Shown here: positions 23,504 through 26,077 of the stretch, piece by piece
How positions within the stretch are numbered: the first letter of the stretch is position 1
Layout of the letters: every line of letters starts with the position of its first letter
Origin: ATZT02 sp038124905
Lineage (GTDB): Bacteria; Actinomycetota; Actinomycetes; S36-B12; UBA5976
Reading direction: 5' to 3'
DNA length: 26,077 nt
NCBI GenBank assembly: GCA_038124905.1
Contig: JAYPCW010000016.1
Location: forward strand, 1-26,077
The notes under the pieces: model-generated
What the model was told of the DNA's origin: nothing
Database searches by the model: none
The model's input: only the letters and a program-made list of their open reading frames with translations
Program-made: the position numbers and the translations under genes

Positions 23504-24098
23504 TTGCAAATATTCCTGACTGGAATGCTCACCAGTTTGTCATTAATTGTCGCAATCGGGGCTCAAAATTCTTATATTCTGCGCCTAGGATTACAAAGAA
23601 ATTATGTGAGCACAGCAATAGTTATTTGTGCAGCTAGTGATGCAGCTTTAATTCTGTCAGGAACTGTGGGAATTGGATTAATCGTTCAAAACGCTAATTG
23701 GGCTCTAGAGGTATTTAAGTGGCTAGGGGTAATTTATCTAATAGGTTTCGGGGTATTTTCTCTAAAAAGAGCTGCGCGACCAGCTGAATTATTGCCCAGT
23801 GCCGGTGGAAAAAAATCCTCTAGAAAAACTGTTATAGCAGCGACCTTAGGTTTTACTTTTCTAAATCCACACGTTTACCTTGACACCTTGGTGTTGTTAG
23901 GTAGTTTGGCCAATCAATTTGGAGATATGCGTTGGATTTATGCAATTGGTGCCAGCTTAGGTTCAATACTTTGGTTTGGGTTTTTGGGATTTGGTGCCAA
24001 TAAGGCAGCTCCCTTGATGTCAAAGCCAATCACGTGGCGGATCTTAGATATCGGAATTGCCGTCATAATGTTTTTAATTGCAGCAAATCTTGCATTTA
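23504..24098 (+). CDS. LysE/ArgO-family amino acid exporter (3' end in gap)
   Basis: About 198 residues of a LysE-superfamily exporter, most like LysE/ArgO, which exports basic amino acids and prevents their build-up. The hallmark N-terminal TSLSLIVAIGAQNSYILRLGLQR and ATLGFTFLNPHVYLDTLVLLGS, with the NPH motif, are present, as is the final helix (IAVIMFLIAANLAF). The family usually ends within a few residues of this point, so the 100-N gap removes only the last codons or the stop. The start is TTG at 23504, with GAGG four bases before, in a hairpin that could hide it. It lacks a divergent LysR-type regulator gene nearby. The upstream neighbour is not related by function. Confidence 0.92.
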
Positions 24099-24198
24099 NN
24101 NNNNNNNNNNNNNNNNNNNNNNNNNNNNNNNNNNNNNNNNNNNNNNNNNNNNNNNNNNNNNNNNNNNNNNNNNNNNNNNNNNNNNNNNNNNNNNNNNN
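24099..24198. other. Assembly gap (100 N)
   Basis: One hundred N bases, a default for a gap of unknown size. It hides the end of the LysE-type gene and everything between it and the tRNA-Thr. The tRNA 3' end lies two bases inside the right edge, so whether CCA is encoded cannot be seen. Confidence 0.97.
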
Positions 24199-24199
24199 G

Positions 24200-24272
24200 A
24201 GCCACCTTCGGGAATTGAACCCGAGACCTACGCATTACGAGTGCGTTGCTCTACCATCTGAGCTAAGGTGGC
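24200..24272 (-). tRNA. tRNA-Thr (anticodon CGU)
   Basis: On the minus strand a full cloverleaf is readable: acceptor GCCACCT pairing with AGGTGGC, D-arm AGCTCAGATGGTAGAGC, anticodon stem ACGCA/TGCGT around CTCGTAA (anticodon CGT, reading ACG codons for threonine), and the T-arm with GGTTCAATTCC. The discriminator base is T. No intron is present. It lies 6 bp downstream of the glycerophosphotransferase-like gene on the same strand and is probably released from its transcript by processing unless it has an internal promoter in that gene's end. Confidence 0.95.
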
Positions 24273-24278
24273 GAAGTT

Positions 24279-25547
24279 TTACGGCAAATCTGGCATTTGG
24301 GCGACGCGTAAATCTCTTCGGTTAATTAATTCTGTAATCATTGAAATAAATTTGTTCAGGCTATCGCCAGGGTTTCCCTCGCCAAAATAATAGTTTCTTA
24401 TTTTTTGATATTCATCTCGTCTTGGGTAGTTCACTAAATAATTCGTAATCATTTTTTCAATTTCATTTATATTGTTTTTGTCAATATTAGGTACAGCTGC
24501 TGATACGGGAGCTACCTGTTTAAAAAGTTCGCTGTTGCTTCTTCTGTCGCAGATTAATAGCACGCCATCTGGTTTTAGATATAAATAATCAATCGTGACA
24601 CTTGAAACATCTGCAATCAATAAATCGGCAATTTGTAATACTCTCAAAGGATCGCCAGTTATAAATTGATGATTAGCTTTTGGATCTTTTTTATTAGCAT
24701 CTTCAATTAAACTTAGAATGTTTTGATGCAAGTTTTTCCAATGCGGAATTTTGTTCTCTACAATTCTTGGATGTGGCTTATAAAATACTGTCGCATTTTC
24801 TTGAGCTAACAATGCTTTCATTATTTTTTCACCGTAAATATCTACAGATGAGTAATTATTAGCTTCTTGGTCTCCTTGCCAAGTTGGTGCGTAAAGCAAA
24901 ATTTTTCTGGTTTCATCTACTTCAATAGGTGGCTGCAGCACATCTAATTGTGGTCGACCAATTACCCATTCTTTTGAGCCATCCGCCACCATTAAAGAAT
25001 TATTTAATCTGTCTTTGGCAGCTTGACCTGCTACTGCCACGAAGTCGTAGGCATACATTTGTCTTGAGGTCATTGACATTTTGTCACTCTCACCATGATT
25101 TAAGTGAACGTGAAAAGCTCGCTTTGCAGCTAGCGGTTGAAAATTCATGGTTGAATTGTTGACATATAAAACTACTTTGTAATTTTTTTCAATAATGGCA
25201 TCAGTCAAGGTAAAAAAGTCATATATAGAGAAGGTGGGTAATTTAGTTATTTTTCTTAAATAAGTTGTCACGGGATGCTGGCGACAAATGATATGAACCT
25301 TGTGTTTTTCGTTTAATTTTTCAAGCGGTTTGACCCATTGCTCAATTTGATAAATTCGGTGAACATCATCCCCAAAAAAAGCAACGACCTCTGCCCCATC
25401 CTGAAGGCTATACAAATCATCAAGCTCTCCAATACCCTCTGGATCGGTTGCGCGCCAAGCGCCAACGGCAGCACCTGCCATTCGGCGAAGTCGGATATAC
25501 CAACCGCCTTTTGAAAGTTTTGGGTTATTTATTGGGGCTTTTTTCAT
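24279..25547 (-). CDS. CDP-glycerol glycerophosphotransferase-like protein
   Basis: A 422-residue enzyme of the Glyphos_transf family (PF04464), as in TagB/TagF of teichoic acid synthesis, that transfers glycerol phosphate or a similar polyol phosphate from a CDP donor onto a cell-surface glycan. Conserved points are the catalytic-region His in HLNHGESDK (His151), LYAPTWQGD (218-226), FYKPHPR (255-261), ADLLIADVSSVTIDYLYLKPD (308-327) and the LRRVI-like tail region. There is no transmembrane helix, so it acts on the inner membrane face. The ATG at 25547 is the first in frame. It diverges across 94 bp from a nucleotidyltransferase gene of the LicC-like type, which fits a joint role in building a nucleotide-activated surface polymer precursor. 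The tRNA-Thr follows 6 bp after its stop. Confidence 0.9.
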   Translation of the reverse strand: MKKAPINNPKLSKGGWYIRLRRMAGAAVGAWRATDPEGIGELDDLYSLQDGAEVVAFFGDDVHRIYQIEQWVKPLEKLNEKHKVHIICRQHPVTTYLRKITKLPTFSIYDFFTLTDAIIEKNYKVVLYVNNSTMNFQPLAAKRAFHVHLNHGESDKMSMTSRQMYAYDFVAVAGQAAKDRLNNSLMVADGSKEWVIGRPQLDVLQPPIEVDETRKILLYAPTWQGDQEANNYSSVDIYGEKIMKALLAQENATVFYKPHPRIVENKIPHWKNLHQNILSLIEDANKKDPKANHQFITGDPLRVLQIADLLIADVSSVTIDYLYLKPDGVLLICDRRSNSELFKQVAPVSAAVPNIDKNNINEIEKMITNYLVNYPRRDEYQKIRNYYFGEGNPGDSLNKFISMITELINRRDLRVAQMPDLP

Positions 25548-25641
25548 ACAAGATGAAAGCGTAGTCGTTGAAGGGGGTTACCCGGAAGGCGCTCTGGCTC
25601 GTGAAAGACTAAAGCCCGCGAACAATCTTGAGGAGTCCCTA
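25548..25641. promoter_or_regulatory. GC-rich divergent leader region
   Basis: 94 bp between the outward starts; the part from 25561 to 25641 is clearly richer in G and C than the surrounding genes. It contains GAGGAG (25630-25635), the ribosome binding site of the plus gene, and nested complementary blocks, CGC/GCG and GGCT/AGCC, around 25591-25620 that could form a stem. No known riboswitch is recognised. Confidence 0.35.
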
Positions 25642-25973
25642 TTGATCGGCTTGATCTTGGCTGCTGGTGCCGGACGCCGTCTCAAGCCCTATACCGACAC
25701 TTTGCCTAAAGCGCTGATTCCAGTTGCGGACGATAGGTCGGTAATGGATGTGATTCTAAATAATTTCTCAAGAGTAGGTATCAAAGATGTGGCAGTTGTT
25801 GTTGGATACGCCGCTCAAGAAGTTGAAAAGCGAAAAAAAACTTTTGAAGAAAAATATAATTTAAATTTAGATCTGATTTTTAACGATAAAGCTGAGATTT
25901 GGAATAATGCTTACTCGCTATGGTGCGCGCGTGATCTTTTTTCTCAACCTGTTTTACTTTCAAACGGAGACAC
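25642..25973 (+). CDS. Nucleotidyltransferase (LicC/sugar-nucleotide type), 3' part missing
   Basis: The first 110 residues of a nucleotidylyltransferase that joins NTP to a sugar phosphate or phosphocholine-like alcohol. It opens with LILAAGAGRRLKPYTDTLPKAL, the GxGxRL..P.T...PK nucleotide-binding signature with Lys23, and shows VVVGY, then NDKAEIWNNAYSLWCARDL and LLSNGD, the strand before the metal-binding Asp. The NDK..NN.YSL pattern resembles LicC-type phosphocholine cytidylyltransferases, so CTP may be used, but glucose-1-phosphate-type enzymes cannot be excluded. The start is TTG at 25642 with GAGGAG seven bases upstream and no alternative. The gene is cut by the gap at 25974; the sequence beyond is a repeat of its own 5' part. 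It diverges from the CDP-glycerol glycerophosphotransferase-like gene. Confidence 0.85.
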
Positions 25974-25983
25974 NNNNNNNNNN
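25974..25983. other. Assembly gap (10 N) within the nucleotidyltransferase gene
   Basis: Ten N bases after codon 110 of the nucleotidyltransferase. The flanks do not continue each other; the right flank duplicates sequence already present on the left, so the join is unreliable. Confidence 0.95.
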
Positions 25984-26077
25984 TTGTTGTTGGATACGCC
26001 GCTCAAGAAGTTGAAAAGCGAAAAAAAACGTTTGAAGAAAAATATAATTTAAATTTAGATCTGATTTTTAACGATAA
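25984..26077 (+). repeat. 94-bp duplicate of 25796-25889 after the gap
   Basis: The last 94 bases match 25796-25889 at a constant offset of 188 with a single difference, T at 25842 versus G at 26030. In the gene's own frame this changes ACT to ACG, both threonine. It is best read as a strain-variant contig placed after the first by the scaffolder, not a real tandem repeat. Confidence 0.85.

Noticed and set aside
24034..24325. Plus-strand open frames running through the 100-N gap and across the tRNA
   Set aside because: The N bases translate to X and the right part is the antisense of tRNA-Thr. Only the LysE-type part before the gap is real.
25546..25641. N-terminal extension of the nucleotidyltransferase into the open frame upstream
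   Set aside because: No start codon occurs there, and TTG 25642 with its GAGGAG site puts the family's N-terminus exactly right.
25984..26052. Continuation of the nucleotidyltransferase frame past the 10-N gap
   Set aside because: The sequence after the gap is a duplicate of the gene's own 5' part read in a wrong frame.
1..26077. CRISPR array, transposase, integrase or phage genes
   Set aside because: Nothing of the kind was seen; the only long repeat is the duplicate at the end, which is an assembly artefact.

Overview
The window looks like chromosome of a small-genome planktonic actinobacterium, most like the AT-rich freshwater or brackish lineages around Nanopelagicales/acI. The basis is AT-rich DNA, very tight packing with 3-4 bp overlaps, frequent TTG/GTG starts, a heliorhodopsin, a tandem universal stress protein, a DUF5522 protein, and the actinobacterial membrane protein usually mislabelled 'ring-opening dioxygenase LigA'. 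The exact lineage cannot be fixed from the sequence. The DNA is a draft scaffold with three N gaps: 10 N at 19688-19697, 100 N at 24099-24198 and 10 N at 25974-25983.

Layout. 1-1104 is the 3' part of a BetA-like GMC oxidoreductase, meeting tail to tail a lipoprotein and a DEAD-box helicase (1101-2999, minus). A Gfo/Idh/MocA oxidoreductase with an extra N-terminal domain (3115-4674, minus) diverges from a plus-strand run (4800-7473): AhpD-like protein, GNAT acetyltransferase, a PF13769 'virulence factor' protein, a stand-alone homocysteine S-methyltransferase and a TrmH/SpoU RNA methyltransferase. From 15338 down to 7470 lies a long minus-strand series: EamA exporter, TauE/SafE permease, beta-carbonic anhydrase, GlpD, GlcD, GlcF, DUF5522 and a beta-CASP nuclease. 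It suggests oxidation of small organic acids and glycerol 3-phosphate, both common phytoplankton products. A strong terminator (15384-15425) closes the next unit, the LigA-like membrane protein.

The most striking part is 15847-17352. A TspO/MBR sensor (minus) and a heliorhodopsin (plus) diverge from one 111-bp region, and two adjacent perfect palindromes lie just beyond the tspO stop. After the heliorhodopsin come an alpha/beta hydrolase and a universal stress protein, then a large DUF5671-type membrane protein cut by the first gap and a small membrane-anchored protein. An ABC exporter pair, a LysE/ArgO-type exporter, a tRNA-Thr(CGU) and a CDP-glycerol glycerophosphotransferase-like gene follow. 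A nucleotidyltransferase starts at 25642 and runs into the last gap, after which 94 bp of the same gene reappear with one silent difference, an assembly artefact.

No insertion sequence, CRISPR array, phage gene or rRNA was seen. No gene-free stretch exceeds 300 bp outside the gaps; the longest is 23242-23503.
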